Shown here in pieces: positions 25,123 through 34,493 of a stretch of DNA of 64,000 nucleotides. The stretch lies in contig JAOPJZ010000002.1 of assembly GCA_025517525.1 (NCBI GenBank), positions 248,001 to 312,000 on the forward strand, written 5' to 3'. The notes below the pieces were generated by a model. It was given only the letters and a program-made list of their open reading frames with translations, was not told where the DNA came from and searched no databases. Source of the DNA: Natronosalvus hydrolyticus (lineage in GTDB: Archaea; Halobacteriota; Halobacteria; Halobacteriales; Natrialbaceae). The position numbers and the translations under genes were made by a program. Position 1 is the first letter of the stretch. Every line of letters starts with the position of its first letter.

Positions 25123-26127
25123 CTACCACTCGAGGACGACGCCCATCGCCGTCGATCGATCCTCGAGCAGTTCGTCGTACAGCCGTGGAGCTTCCTTGTA
25201 GGACTCGGTGTGGCTGACGAGCGATTCGACCTCGAGTGTGCCGTCGTCAACGAGATCGAAGTAGATCTCGGCGTGTCGGTGTTGTGTCCAGGGGTTATCT
25301 GGCGTTGCGACGGACGGATGCGAGGAGTTGTGCGCGCCAATGATGGTGTAACTCGGTAGGTTACAGTAATCGTGGAAATCCATCGGCGTTTCGCCGCGTG
25401 GGCTGCTCAGGACGACGAACCGCCCCTGATCGCGGAGGACGTCGAACTCGTCGGTGATCACGTCTGGATTCCCCGTGAGTTCGAAAACGGCGTCTGCGAG
25501 GCGGCCGCCGTTTGCGTCTCGAACGATTTCTTCGGCGTCCTCCTCGAGCGGGTTGACGCCGACGATACCGGGTTCATCGGGCAGGTAATCGAGTCTCGAG
25601 TCAGCGACATCGACGCCGATAACCGGGCGAGCACCGGCTGCATGACAGAGTCGGACGGCTAGCTGTCCGAGCAAGCCGAGACCGTACACGACGGCCGACT
25701 CGCCCCAGGTAAGTTCACTGCGACGGATGCCATTGCTCACGATTTCCGCGATCGTGAAAAAGACTGCCTCGTCGTCGCTTACACCGTCGGGAATCGGTCG
25801 GCAGGCGCCCGCGCCAGTACAGACGTAGCGTGCATGGGAACCGTACGTCGCTACGCGTTGTCCTTCCGTGACGGACTCGACGTCGTCGCCGACTTCGACG
25901 ACCGTTCCGATGTTGTTGTACCCGGGAGTGAACGGATACTCGATGTGCTGGTCCCAGTCTGAACCCGGCGGCACGTCTCCTGAGAGGATGGTGAGTTCGG
26001 TGCCGGTACTCACGAGCGTCCGGTCCGAACGGATGAGAACCTGTTCGGGGCCCGGTTCGGGAACGGATCGGTCTTCGATCGTTGACGTTTCGACGTCGGT
26101 GAATACGGCAGTTGGATTGCTTGTCAT
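25123..26127 (-). CDS. Atypical MDR dehydrogenase lacking the catalytic cysteine and structural zinc lobe
   Basis: 334 residues from the ATG at 26127. The fold is the alcohol-dehydrogenase type: PGYNNIGTVVEVGDDVE, then the NAD(P) turn VYGLGLLGQLAVRLCHAAGA. Where zinc enzymes have CGSD it has STGTE, and the four-cysteine structural zinc loop is absent (GSHARYVCTGAGACRPI instead). The STGTE variant occurs in BchC-like and other MDR proteins acting on sugars or ring compounds. The gene lies 83 bp downstream of threonine deaminase on the same strand and converges with the Gfo/Idh pair. Confidence 0.8.
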   Translation of the reverse strand: MTSNPTAVFTDVETSTIEDRSVPEPGPEQVLIRSDRTLVSTGTELTILSGDVPPGSDWDQHIEYPFTPGYNNIGTVVEVGDDVESVTEGQRVATYGSHARYVCTGAGACRPIPDGVSDDEAVFFTIAEIVSNGIRRSELTWGESAVVYGLGLLGQLAVRLCHAAGARPVIGVDVADSRLDYLPDEPGIVGVNPLEEDAEEIVRDANGGRLADAVFELTGNPDVITDEFDVLRDQGRFVVLSSPRGETPMDFHDYCNLPSYTIIGAHNSSHPSVATPDNPWTQHRHAEIYFDLVDDGTLEVESLVSHTESYKEAPRLYDELLEDRSTAMGVVLEW

Positions 26128-26210
26128 GATGTCTGATGTTGGTTTATGGGGTTTGTTTACGTTCTTTCGGCGTCCAAGGTTTGCATCGGCCTGAACAACC
26201 ACGAGTCGGA

Positions 26211-27464
26211 TTAATTCACACGTTGCACTTCGTAGCCGGTTTCGGCGATCGCATCGCGGATGTGCGTCGCGTGACCGCGGCCGCTCGTCTCGACGAGAAA
26301 CTCGAGAAACGCTTCGCCAACGTCGAGACGGTCGTCGGACCGAACGTGATCGACGGTCCGAATGTTGGCACTTTGAGCCGCGATGACGTTTGCCAGTTCT
26401 CCCATGACACCCGGTTCGTCCTGAATACGGACTTCGAGACGGATGTGCTGGCTGCGCGATGTGAGTTCGTACGTCATCAGGGTATCGAGCATCGTCATGT
26501 CGAGGTTTCCACCTGAGAGGAGGGCGACGACGGTTTCATCGTCGACATCGACGTGGCCGCCCAGAATCGCCGCGACCGGGGCGGCACCGGCCCCCTCCAC
26601 GAGTTGTTTCGCTCGCTCGAGTAAGACGAGAATGCCGTGTGCCAGTTCTTCGTCGGTAACCGTGACGACCTCGTCGACGTGCGCTTCGATCAGGTCGAAC
26701 GTGAGGTTCGAGATACCGCCCGTGGCAATTCCATCGGCGATAGTCGATCCGTCGGTCGACTGCGGACGGCCCTTCTGGAGGCTATCAGGAACGGTTGCCA
26801 TGGATTCGGCTTGCACGCCAACCAGTCGGACGTCGGGGTTGGCTTCGGTGACTGCGGCCCCGATGCCGCCGATCAATCCGCCACCGCCAATCGGGACGAT
26901 GATGGTATCAACGTCGGGAACGTCCTCGAGGATTTCGAATCCGAGGGTTCCCTGCCCTGCGACGATGTCGGGATCGTCGAAGGCGTGTACGAACTCAGTC
27001 CCCGCTCGTTCCGAGATCTCGCGTGCGTGAGCCACTGCTGTTGGAAAGTCGATTCCTTCGAGGACCACTTCCGCCCCGTACCCTCGAGTAGCATCGACTT
27101 TCGCCTGTGGTGCGTTCTTTGGCATCACGATGGTTGCCGGCAGCCCAGTCTTCTGGGCGGCCAGTGCGACGCCCTGGGCGTGATTGCCCGCACTTGCAGC
27201 CACGACGCGTTCGACCTCGTCACGATCACGCAGTCGCTGTAGCTTGTTGTACGCCCCGCGGGTTTTGAACGAACCGGTCCGCTGTAAATGCTCCATCTTG
27301 AGTCGGACGTCGCCGCCGACGAGACGGCTAATCGACCGACTGTTATCGATCGGTGTCCGCTGTACGATAGACCTGTCGTCGAGCCGTTCTCTGGCCTTTC
27401 GAACGTCCGTTGCGGTCACTAGTGGCCCGTCATCGTCCCGTCTGGAAGATGGTGAATTCGTCAT
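26211..27464 (-). CDS. ilvA: Threonine ammonia-lyase (threonine deaminase) with C-terminal ACT domain
   Basis: 417 residues. PLP lysine K67 in TGSFKTRGAYNK, SAGNHAQGVA, the phosphate-binding glycine run VPIGGGGLIGG and LSGGN before the C-terminal regulatory part. The last 80 residues (RLEVRIQDEPGVMGELANVIAAQSANIRTVDH) form one ACT domain, as in short bacterial and archaeal deaminases. The reaction gives 2-oxobutyrate and ammonia from threonine, or pyruvate from serine. It could feed isoleucine synthesis or amino-acid breakdown; the RidA at 18765-19139 would remove its enamine product. The product is clear; the biosynthetic or catabolic role is not. Confidence 0.93.
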   Translation of the reverse strand: MTNSPSSRRDDDGPLVTATDVRKARERLDDRSIVQRTPIDNSRSISRLVGGDVRLKMEHLQRTGSFKTRGAYNKLQRLRDRDEVERVVAASAGNHAQGVALAAQKTGLPATIVMPKNAPQAKVDATRGYGAEVVLEGIDFPTAVAHAREISERAGTEFVHAFDDPDIVAGQGTLGFEILEDVPDVDTIIVPIGGGGLIGGIGAAVTEANPDVRLVGVQAESMATVPDSLQKGRPQSTDGSTIADGIATGGISNLTFDLIEAHVDEVVTVTDEELAHGILVLLERAKQLVEGAGAAPVAAILGGHVDVDDETVVALLSGGNLDMTMLDTLMTYELTSRSQHIRLEVRIQDEPGVMGELANVIAAQSANIRTVDHVRSDDRLDVGEAFLEFLVETSGRGHATHIRDAIAETGYEVQRVN

Positions 27465-27669
27465 GTAATCACCGGTGCGTGGTGTTGGTAACGAACGGTT
27501 CGGTTGATGCGACGCGCATGTTTGTTCTCCTCATGCACATGGTAAAACTGTTTTGTTCCCACCGATGTAGAACTCCAAATACCACCCCCGAGGAACGCAG
27601 ATGGTAGTTCATTGACGTTCGGGCGTAATGACTATATGCTATGTGGCCGTCTGATCACCGAGCAAGAGT

Positions 27670-28458
27670 ATGGTACGAACCGCAATTCAGTTACAGACGT
27701 TGGAATCTCTCCCGGAGGGTCTCCAGGACACGATCGCCCGAGTCGGCGAGACTGCACTCGACGGTGTCGAATTTGCTGGGATAGAGGGCGCCACGCCGGT
27801 CGGAATCGCCGAGGCGCTCGATGACGCCGACCTCGAGCCGATCGGCGCACACGTCCAACTCGACGACCTCGAGCAGGAATACGACGATATCGTCGAAGCG
27901 TACGAGACTATCGGCTGTCGACGTCTGATCGAATGTGGGCGGCACGTGGAGTCGTTTTCATCGGTCGAATCGCTCGAGACGTTTGTCGATCGATTCGAGA
28001 CAGTTGCCAACCGGTTGCACTCTGACGGCTTCGAGCTCCTGTATCACAACGACCTGATCGAATTCGATGCCCTCGAAAACGATATCGCGTTCAACGTATT
28101 CACCGACGCTCTGGACGGTTCGATTCCGCTCGAGATCGATACCGGCCTCGCGCAGTATGCAGGTGTCGATCCGCTTTCGCTACTTTCACAGCACGCCGGT
28201 CGAGTGCCGCTCGTCCACCTCACTGATTCGGTTCCCGGTGGTGCCGCGACGCTCAACGTTGAACTTGGGGCTGGTGAGCTCGACGTGAACGGATGTGTAG
28301 AAACGGCCAGAAACTCTGACGTCGAGTGGATCGTGTACGAACACAGCATGACGAGTGACCCGATCGATTCGCTCACTCACGCTGAAACGAGGCTGTCGTA
28401 CCTCTTTCACGGGGCCGATGGAACTGGGCTGACGCAGTCGGTGTCCACCACAGATTAG
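27670..28458 (+). CDS. TIM-barrel sugar phosphate isomerase/epimerase-family protein, copy 2
   Basis: 262 residues. It starts MVRTAIQLQTLESLPEG, like the copy at 3992-4792, and keeps the same order of segments: YHNDLIEF, LEIDTGLAQYAG, VPLVHLTDSVPGG and WIVYEHS. Compared with copy 1, the HNHTFEF histidine becomes HNDLIEF and the ENG near the end becomes EHS, so metal binding may differ. A single gene with no sulfatase beside it, in contrast to copy 1, divergent from ilvA. Confidence 0.85.
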   Translation: MVRTAIQLQTLESLPEGLQDTIARVGETALDGVEFAGIEGATPVGIAEALDDADLEPIGAHVQLDDLEQEYDDIVEAYETIGCRRLIECGRHVESFSSVESLETFVDRFETVANRLHSDGFELLYHNDLIEFDALENDIAFNVFTDALDGSIPLEIDTGLAQYAGVDPLSLLSQHAGRVPLVHLTDSVPGGAATLNVELGAGELDVNGCVETARNSDVEWIVYEHSMTSDPIDSLTHAETRLSYLFHGADGTGLTQSVSTTD

Positions 28459-28523
28459 TTGTGAACGGTTTTTTACGACGATGTGTCGCTCTCCACAGCG
28501 CCAGGGAAACCGACCCAGAACTG

Positions 28524-29870
28524 CTATCGCTCCGGTGCAACGAGACCCATTGCTTTCTCACGGAACTCGACGATCGCTTCCGGTGCGAGTTTCATCGTTC
28601 GAACTTCGTAGCCGATATTTTCGAGATCGGCGAGCGTCGGCAGATAGCCGACGTAATCGTTGACGTATCCAGCCGGTATCAGCGTCGATACAGCGGCGCT
28701 ATCTCGCAACTCGAGGCCGTGGCGGACGAGGACTTCGCCGGGCATACCAAGGATTCCGAGGTCACCGATCGTGACGTAGGGAAGCCGATTTGGGAGACAG
28801 GTTGCATCCCATTCGGCGATAGCCAGTAACTCTTCGGCGTAGCGTTTATCCCAGTTGATCTTGGCGTATCCCGTTTCATCACCGTCGGCTTCGAGACGCT
28901 GGAGGGTGGACTCGAGGGATTCGATTCGCTTCTGGAGCACATCGACAGGGGGTGTTGCTTTGACCGGGAACGTAACGGTTGCCGAATCGATTCGAATCGG
29001 TGACCGCTCGATCTGCTGGTTTCCCCCTGATTCGGTATCCGCGAGTGCGCGAAGCGCTGCGTCACCAACCTGTGACCCAATGTACTCCATGTACTCGTAT
29101 ACGTCAGCACCCGAGCGAGACGTGCCCGCGTCTCGAGGATTGATATCGCCCGCCGCACCGTTGAGGTAGAGTACCTCGATGCCAGGATGCTCGGCTTCGA
29201 TTCGGTTCCGTGCGTACCCGGGCCAGTCTGCCGACAGCAGTGTTTCTTCCCCGGTTGTACAGACCGGATGACACGCGAACGAGTAGACGAGCGTTCGATT
29301 GCCTGTGTTGGTTTCGACGAGCAGTGCTGTCACGTTGGGGTCGATTGGTCCATCCGGCAGACGAACGTTGCCACCGACGCCACCCTCCGCACGCCTGTTT
29401 ACCGGTACGGTTTCTTCCTGAGCGTGGCCGACCCGTATGCTCGCCGTTTCGAGCCCTTCGTAGGCATCGGTAATCGCTTCGACGAGCGACGTCTGCAGTT
29501 CGTCGAGAGACGCAGAGACGTCGATTTCGCTTCGCAATACGGGTGAGGCATCCAGCGCCCGTGATGGGACGTACGGTCCAGCATGGGTGTGCGTTGCTGC
29601 GAGGAGAAGGTCGTCGAGATGGAGGCCGTTTTGCTCGAGCGTCCGCCATACGCCTCGAGTCAGTTCTCTCGAGACGTTGAGAACGTCGATAGAAACGATT
29701 GCGATAGTAGTCGCTCCATCGTCCAGCACGAGCGCCGTCGCCGAGAGTGGGTCATTTACACCCGTTGAAAGCCCGCTTCGTGCGCCGTAGCCGCTCATGG
29801 GAACCGGGCTCGTCGGCGTGATATCTGTTCTGACACTGCAAGCCGATATGTGGGCTTCGTGTGGCAGCAT
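28524..29870 (-). CDS. Neutral/alkaline ceramidase-like hydrolase
   Basis: 448 residues. The N-terminal half has RTDITPTSPVPMSGYGAR, and the diagnostic zinc histidines are in ATHTHAGP (H94, H96). Later it has SFACHPVCTTGEE and LNGAAGDINPRD, all motifs of the neutral/alkaline non-lysosomal ceramidase family. True ceramidases cleave a fatty-acid amide; haloarchaea lack sphingolipids, so this member most likely cleaves another amide or ester. No signal peptide is visible, unlike bacterial ceramidases, which are secreted. It is convergent with copy 2 of the TIM barrel. Confidence 0.82.
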   Translation of the reverse strand: MLPHEAHISACSVRTDITPTSPVPMSGYGARSGLSTGVNDPLSATALVLDDGATTIAIVSIDVLNVSRELTRGVWRTLEQNGLHLDDLLLAATHTHAGPYVPSRALDASPVLRSEIDVSASLDELQTSLVEAITDAYEGLETASIRVGHAQEETVPVNRRAEGGVGGNVRLPDGPIDPNVTALLVETNTGNRTLVYSFACHPVCTTGEETLLSADWPGYARNRIEAEHPGIEVLYLNGAAGDINPRDAGTSRSGADVYEYMEYIGSQVGDAALRALADTESGGNQQIERSPIRIDSATVTFPVKATPPVDVLQKRIESLESTLQRLEADGDETGYAKINWDKRYAEELLAIAEWDATCLPNRLPYVTIGDLGILGMPGEVLVRHGLELRDSAAVSTLIPAGYVNDYVGYLPTLADLENIGYEVRTMKLAPEAIVEFREKAMGLVAPER

Positions 29871-30483
29871 TTACAGGCTCACCTCGGTGAAAGTGGCTTC
29901 CACCGGTTCGCTATTGCCGGTGCGGCCTTGGACGGTGCTCGAACGTGAACGCTCGCAAAATCGAAGGCGAGAGACGTCAGGTTCATCGGAGTGGTGGAGA
30001 TAATTACACGGCTCGAGACGAACTACCGACGAAACTTCGAAAGCCCTGTTTCGAAACACAATCATGGTCGTACCTGGACTGTAATCGGTATAACTGTTTG
30101 TGCCGAGCGTCCCATCAATGGTTGGTGTCGCAGGCGGATTCGGACCATCACTGCAAGTCGACTGTTTTCTCATAGTAAACCAAACTGGTCGAAAGTGCGT
30201 CAAAAGATGGTGTAAGATTCTCGGTCGGAAATCCATTGGAGAGACTGTATTGCAGATGAATCTGCACACCATTACACAAATACATTTGTAACAGCAATCC
30301 CGGAGAGCGGAAAGAAAAAAGCAGTACGGCATGTGTTTTCTCCAGGTGAACAAAATTTTGTCACATGCTATCAAGACACTATCTCTGTTTTCTCTGAGTG
30401 AACCGTTTCGACCAGTGAGAGTCAGCGAGTGGCAGCGTACCAGGAGTCGGTTCGAACACGATGGTAAATCGTCTCAAACGTTT
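29871..30483. other. Long intergenic region with two adjacent palindromes
   Basis: No convincing gene. The minus-strand frame 29871-30374 is rich in Cys, Arg and Phe, unlike haloarchaeal proteins. Two inverted repeats lie close together: TGCAGAT-GA-ATCTGCA (30251-30266) and ACAAAT-AC-ATTTGT (30276-30289). They are between divergent genes and may be regulator sites. Confidence 0.5.
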
Positions 30484-31929
30484 ATGCATATCGGCGCTAA
30501 ACATCCAACCGTGACGTTTCACGACGTTTTCGATGAGATCGAACGAGACCGACCGATGCTCGAGCGAATGGCTCGAGAGATATGGGAATCACCGGAACTG
30601 GGGCTGCACGAAGAACGCTCTGCCGCACTATTACGAGAAGCGCTAGCCGACGAAGGATTCGACCTCGAGGTCGGCGTCGGCGGTATGCCGACGGCGTTTA
30701 TCGCGACGTACGGTGAGGGCGACGCGACCGTCGGTATCCTCGGGGAGTACGATGCGCTTCCTGGCCTTTCACAACGCGTCTGTGCGGAGCGCGACCCGGT
30801 CGAGGAAGGCGAACCTGGACATGGCTGTGGTCACAACCTCTTCGGTGTGGCCGGTGTCGGTGCAGCCCTCGGTGTAAAACGGCAAATCGAGGGGGGAGAC
30901 CTGGACGGAACGATCAAGTTTTTCGGCTGCCCGGCCGAAGAAACACTTGTCGGCAAGGTGTTTATGGCTCGAGCGGGTGCCTTTGACGACCTCGATGTGG
31001 CGCTCACCTGGCATCCCGGAGACGTGAGTACGCCACGGTTCGGTCGAACGCTCGCGATGGACTCTGTGCAGTTTCGCTACGAGGGGGTTTCAGCACACGC
31101 CAGCGTCAGCCCGGAATCCGGTCGAAGCGCGCTGGATGCCGTTTCACTGCTCAACACCGGTGTCGAGTACGCCCGGGAACACCTTCCCGATTCGACGCGC
31201 ATCCATTACGTGATCACTGATGGCGGTGACGCGCCGAACGTGGTCCCTTCGTCGGCAACCGTCTGGTACTACGTCCGTGCCCCGACCAGGGGGGAGGTCG
31301 AATTTGCCACAGACTGGGTTGGGGATATCGCTGCTGGGGCAGCCCGCATGACGCGCACCGATCTCACTCGACGAGCCGTTACCGGGTGCTGGGATTATCT
31401 GCCAAATCGTGTCGTCACCGATGCTATCTGGGAGACGATGACCGAACTCGGCGAGATAGAATTCGCAGACGAGGACCGGGCGTTCGCCGAGGAGTTACAG
31501 GGAACGCTCGCTGAAACCCAACTCGAGAGGAGCCTCGAAGACATTCCGGACGAACATGCCCGTGCAATGAGCCAGGACCCACTGTATGGCGTCCCAGTTC
31601 CGGTGTATGACGAGGACTCGATATCTGGGGGTTCGACCGACGTGGGGGACGTGAGTTGGATCGTCCCCACGGGACAGTTTCGAGCAGCGACCTGGCCAGT
31701 CGGTACCCCCGCTCATAGCTGGCAGGCGGTTGCTGCTAACGGCGATTTCGGTATCGAAGGTGGTATTTACGCCGCAAAAGTCCTCGCTGGAACCGCCATA
31801 CTGTTGCTCGAGAATCCCTCGAGACTCGAGCGCGCCCAGGCAACCTTTCGGGATTCCACTGGCGACCGCTCTTACGAGTCACCGGTGGATGCGGATGCAG
31901 AGCCACCGTTCGACATCACTGCAGGGTGA
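30484..31929 (+). CDS. M20-family amidohydrolase (AbgB-like)
   Basis: 481 residues from the ATG at 30484. Features of the aminobenzoyl-glutamate utilisation protein B type: WESPELGLHEERSA, GILGEYDALPGLSQ, PGHGCGHNLFGVAG, FFGCPAEETLVGK, and VSAHASVSPESGRSAL in the dimerisation lid. Metal ligands (H and D/E of GCGHN and PAEE) are present. AbgB with AbgA cleaves p-aminobenzoyl-glutamate; other members cleave N-acyl or amide-linked amino acids. No partner AbgA-type gene is adjacent, so the substrate is open. The extended in-frame start at 30331 is not needed. Confidence 0.88.
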   Translation: MHIGAKHPTVTFHDVFDEIERDRPMLERMAREIWESPELGLHEERSAALLREALADEGFDLEVGVGGMPTAFIATYGEGDATVGILGEYDALPGLSQRVCAERDPVEEGEPGHGCGHNLFGVAGVGAALGVKRQIEGGDLDGTIKFFGCPAEETLVGKVFMARAGAFDDLDVALTWHPGDVSTPRFGRTLAMDSVQFRYEGVSAHASVSPESGRSALDAVSLLNTGVEYAREHLPDSTRIHYVITDGGDAPNVVPSSATVWYYVRAPTRGEVEFATDWVGDIAAGAARMTRTDLTRRAVTGCWDYLPNRVVTDAIWETMTELGEIEFADEDRAFAEELQGTLAETQLERSLEDIPDEHARAMSQDPLYGVPVPVYDEDSISGGSTDVGDVSWIVPTGQFRAATWPVGTPAHSWQAVAANGDFGIEGGIYAAKVLAGTAILLLENPSRLERAQATFRDSTGDRSYESPVDADAEPPFDITAG

Positions 31930-31938
31930 GTACACCCG

Positions 31939-32157
31939 TCACGTTTCTACCCCTTCCGTGTCCGAAGTCATCTGACTGGAAAGTCTTGAGACCATATAGA
32001 ACTTGAAATAGAGCGTCCAGAACACCGCGAAGATGAGCATCGTCACAAACAATAGCGTTCGGTCCTGGATGTCGAAGGCGAAGACGATGTAGCCTCCACT
32101 CAGCACGACGCCGATATTGTAAACGAAGATTGTCAAGTCAGTTATCGTGAGTTGCAT
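31939..32157 (-). CDS. Small two-helix membrane protein
   Basis: 72 residues with two predicted membrane helices (about 9-28, VYNIGVVLSGGYIVFAF, and 33-53, TLLFVTMLIFAVFWTLYF). No motif recognised. Convergent with the M20 gene (stops 9 bp apart). Small helical membrane proteins of this kind are common and unassigned in haloarchaea. Confidence 0.6.
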   Translation of the reverse strand: MQLTITDLTIFVYNIGVVLSGGYIVFAFDIQDRTLLFVTMLIFAVFWTLYFKFYMVSRLSSQMTSDTEGVET

Positions 32158-32340
32158 GGGTATGCCTTCTCACGGAGACGGTAAAACTTCGCTGGTTTCG
32201 AAACAGCGTCTACAGATTCTGGTCTCTCGACGTGGGAGAATCAGCCGAGGCCATGACGAAGACCGCTCCCGGACCGTTCGGACTCTAACACCATCACGCA
32301 TCAGTCCTGCGAACGCTCGCGCGACAGGCTAAGGGACGGA

Positions 32341-33087
32341 TTATTCGTCGGTGAGTAATTCGTCGAAGTAGTTCATCGTGATGGACGCATCAGAGCTGTG
32401 GATCAGATAGGCTGCTCGTTCGATGAACTGCTCGACGTGGGCTACTGCAGGGGCGAACGTCCCGACTGGGCAGTCGTTCGAGGCAGCCACCTCGAATATC
32501 TCGTCGAGGGCTTCATGGTGTTCTTCACTATCGTAGGGAACCCCCAGTGACCACGCGAGGTCGCCAGGTCCGATTGCGAGCGCCGTGACTTCTGGCATAC
32601 TCGAGAGTTCATCGACGAGATCCAGCCCGGCGGTGGTTTCGATCATCGGGAGCAAGGCGAGTTCCTCGTTGACGTAGTCGGCGTAGCGGGGCTTGGGAAC
32701 GGCGCCGAAGCGGGCGGCGCGGGAGTACGACCCCAGACTTCTCCCGTCTTTGTACCGCATATGGGAACTCGCTTCGCGCACGGTTTCGACGTCTTCGACC
32801 ATCGGAAGCATGATTCCTCGCACCCCGTTGTCGAGCAGGTAGGTGATCATACTCGTGTCGTCCACTGGTGTTCGGACCACCACGGGAACGTCTTGCAGAT
32901 CGGCCGCACGGACGATTTCCTCGAGCCCTTCCATCAGTGGCGAGCCGTGTTGGCGGTCCACCAGCAAGAAATCGAGGTCGCTGTACCCGAGCGCTTCGGC
33001 AAGCACCGGCGATCCGCTCTTCAGATTGGTCCCCATGGCCGTCGCTTCACTGTTCACTAGTTCGACAAATGACTGTCTCGGCTCCAT
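32341..33087 (-). CDS. HpcH/HpaI-family aldolase
   Basis: 248 residues, the usual length. Segments: LVDRQHGSPLMEGLEE (substrate and phosphate loop), VVVRTPVDDTSMITYLLDNGVRGIMLPMVEDVETV, then the divalent-metal glutamate in LLPMIETTAGLDLVDEL and aspartate in AIGPGDLAWSLG. The enzyme cleaves 2-keto-3-deoxy sugar acids or 2,4-dihydroxy-hept-2-enedioate-type acids to pyruvate and an aldehyde. That reaction would finish a sugar-acid or aromatic meta-cleavage route. The E/D pair is intact, so activity is likely; the substrate is not known. Confidence 0.9.
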   Translation of the reverse strand: MEPRQSFVELVNSEATAMGTNLKSGSPVLAEALGYSDLDFLLVDRQHGSPLMEGLEEIVRAADLQDVPVVVRTPVDDTSMITYLLDNGVRGIMLPMVEDVETVREASSHMRYKDGRSLGSYSRAARFGAVPKPRYADYVNEELALLPMIETTAGLDLVDELSSMPEVTALAIGPGDLAWSLGVPYDSEEHHEALDEIFEVAASNDCPVGTFAPAVAHVEQFIERAAYLIHSSDASITMNYFDELLTDE

Positions 33088-33250
33088 GACTGGGAATGTA
33101 TCACCCGGTACAAATAGTATCCGGTCGACCCATGCCAGCCACGAAACCTGGTCCGATCAGAGAGACAGGGAAAGAAGAAACGAATAGAATCAGGGAAAGC
33201 AGGGCCGAATAGAGAGAAACGTATAGGTAACTCGAGCGAGCGAACCGTGT

Positions 33251-34375
33251 ATGGACGATTCTGTACGCGAGCAGTACGCAGACTCGATGGACGAAGGACT
33301 ATTCGACCTCTCCGCGTCCGAGGAACGACAGGCCAGAACACTGCACGAGGAAGCCATTGTAATTGACGGCTGTGTTCCAACGACTGCGTACCTCGACGAT
33401 CCGACCTACCGCGATCACCTGCAGCGCGGTGGTGTGACCGTAGCAGCCATTACCGCGGCGAGCAGAGTCGCATACCCGGAAGCAACACGCAAGGTAGAAC
33501 GAATCCGAAGCCTGGTCGCCGAACATGACGATGCGTTCACGATGGCGGAATCTGGTGCCGATATTCGTGCCGCAAAGCGTGCAGATAAAACGGCCATCTT
33601 ACTGGCGTTTCAGGACACGATGCCGATAATTCCGATGGATCGAATGATTCTCGAGGGCGGACTGGAGTTCCTTCAGGCGTTCGATCGACTCGGCGTTCGG
33701 GTGATTCAACTCACGTATAACTCACTCAATTACGTCGGTGCTGGCTGCTGTGAGCGCGTCGACCCTGGCCTGTCGAACTTTGGCCGAACTCTCGTGGACG
33801 AACTCAATCGGATGGGTATCGTGATCGACCTCTCACACTGTGGAGATCGAACGACGATGGAAGCCGTCGAATACTCGAGTCACCCTGTCGTCTGCACCCA
33901 CGCTGGCGCTCGAGCGCTGAGCAATCTCGACCGAAACAAGACTGACGAACAGATAGCTGCTATCGCGGCCGGTGGGGGCGTCGTCGGCGTCAGCGTCTTT
34001 CCGCCAACGGTGAAGAGTCACCCGGAAACCCACGAAGTGCAGGAATCGACGATTCACGACGTCCTCGATCACGTTGATCATATCGTCGACGTAGCCGGGG
34101 TGGATAACGTGGCGTTCGGCAGCGACATGAGTGATCAGTCACTCGACCGTGGGACGACGCCGCCATACGCTGCCTACCGAAACTTCCGACCTGAGTTCCC
34201 TGAAGCGTACGGTCGTGGGCCAATCGACCACTACGAACCCTTCCCTCGAGGCCTCCACCGCCACACGAAACTCCCAAATCTCACTCGTGGATTGGTTAAC
34301 CGGGGATACTCCGACGACGAAATCAGGAAGATACTCGGCGGAAACCTACTCCGTGTCTTCGAAACCGTTCGCTGA
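33251..34375 (+). CDS. Membrane-dipeptidase-like (M19) protein with altered metal site
   Basis: 374 residues with the renal-dipeptidase fold: IDLSHCGDRTTMEAVEYSSHPVVCTHAGARALSN (the two histidines of the second metal site), VDNVAFGSDMSDQ and ILGGNLLRVFETV. The first metal site is changed: the usual DxHxD after the first strand is DGCVPT (C41, P43 at the His and Asp places), and the bridging glutamate region reads FQDTMP with Q at the E place. It is probably not a normal dipeptidase and may bind one metal or none. No signal peptide, so probably cytoplasmic. Confidence 0.82.
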   Translation: MDDSVREQYADSMDEGLFDLSASEERQARTLHEEAIVIDGCVPTTAYLDDPTYRDHLQRGGVTVAAITAASRVAYPEATRKVERIRSLVAEHDDAFTMAESGADIRAAKRADKTAILLAFQDTMPIIPMDRMILEGGLEFLQAFDRLGVRVIQLTYNSLNYVGAGCCERVDPGLSNFGRTLVDELNRMGIVIDLSHCGDRTTMEAVEYSSHPVVCTHAGARALSNLDRNKTDEQIAAIAAGGGVVGVSVFPPTVKSHPETHEVQESTIHDVLDHVDHIVDVAGVDNVAFGSDMSDQSLDRGTTPPYAAYRNFRPEFPEAYGRGPIDHYEPFPRGLHRHTKLPNLTRGLVNRGYSDDEIRKILGGNLLRVFETVR

Positions 34376-34493
34376 GTACCGAGTGAGTGTGTACTCGAAA
34401 CGAGAGTTCGTATTCTCCCCTCCCAAAAGCCGGTAAATCGGTACGGACGACAGGCCAGCACGTTTTATGGTTGTCCGACAGAACAGGGAAAAT

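Noticed and set aside
29871..30374. Minus-strand frame of 167 codons before the M20 gene
   Set aside because: Its composition (Cys, Arg, Phe and Met rich, few acidic residues) is unlike haloarchaeal proteins and no family motif is visible.
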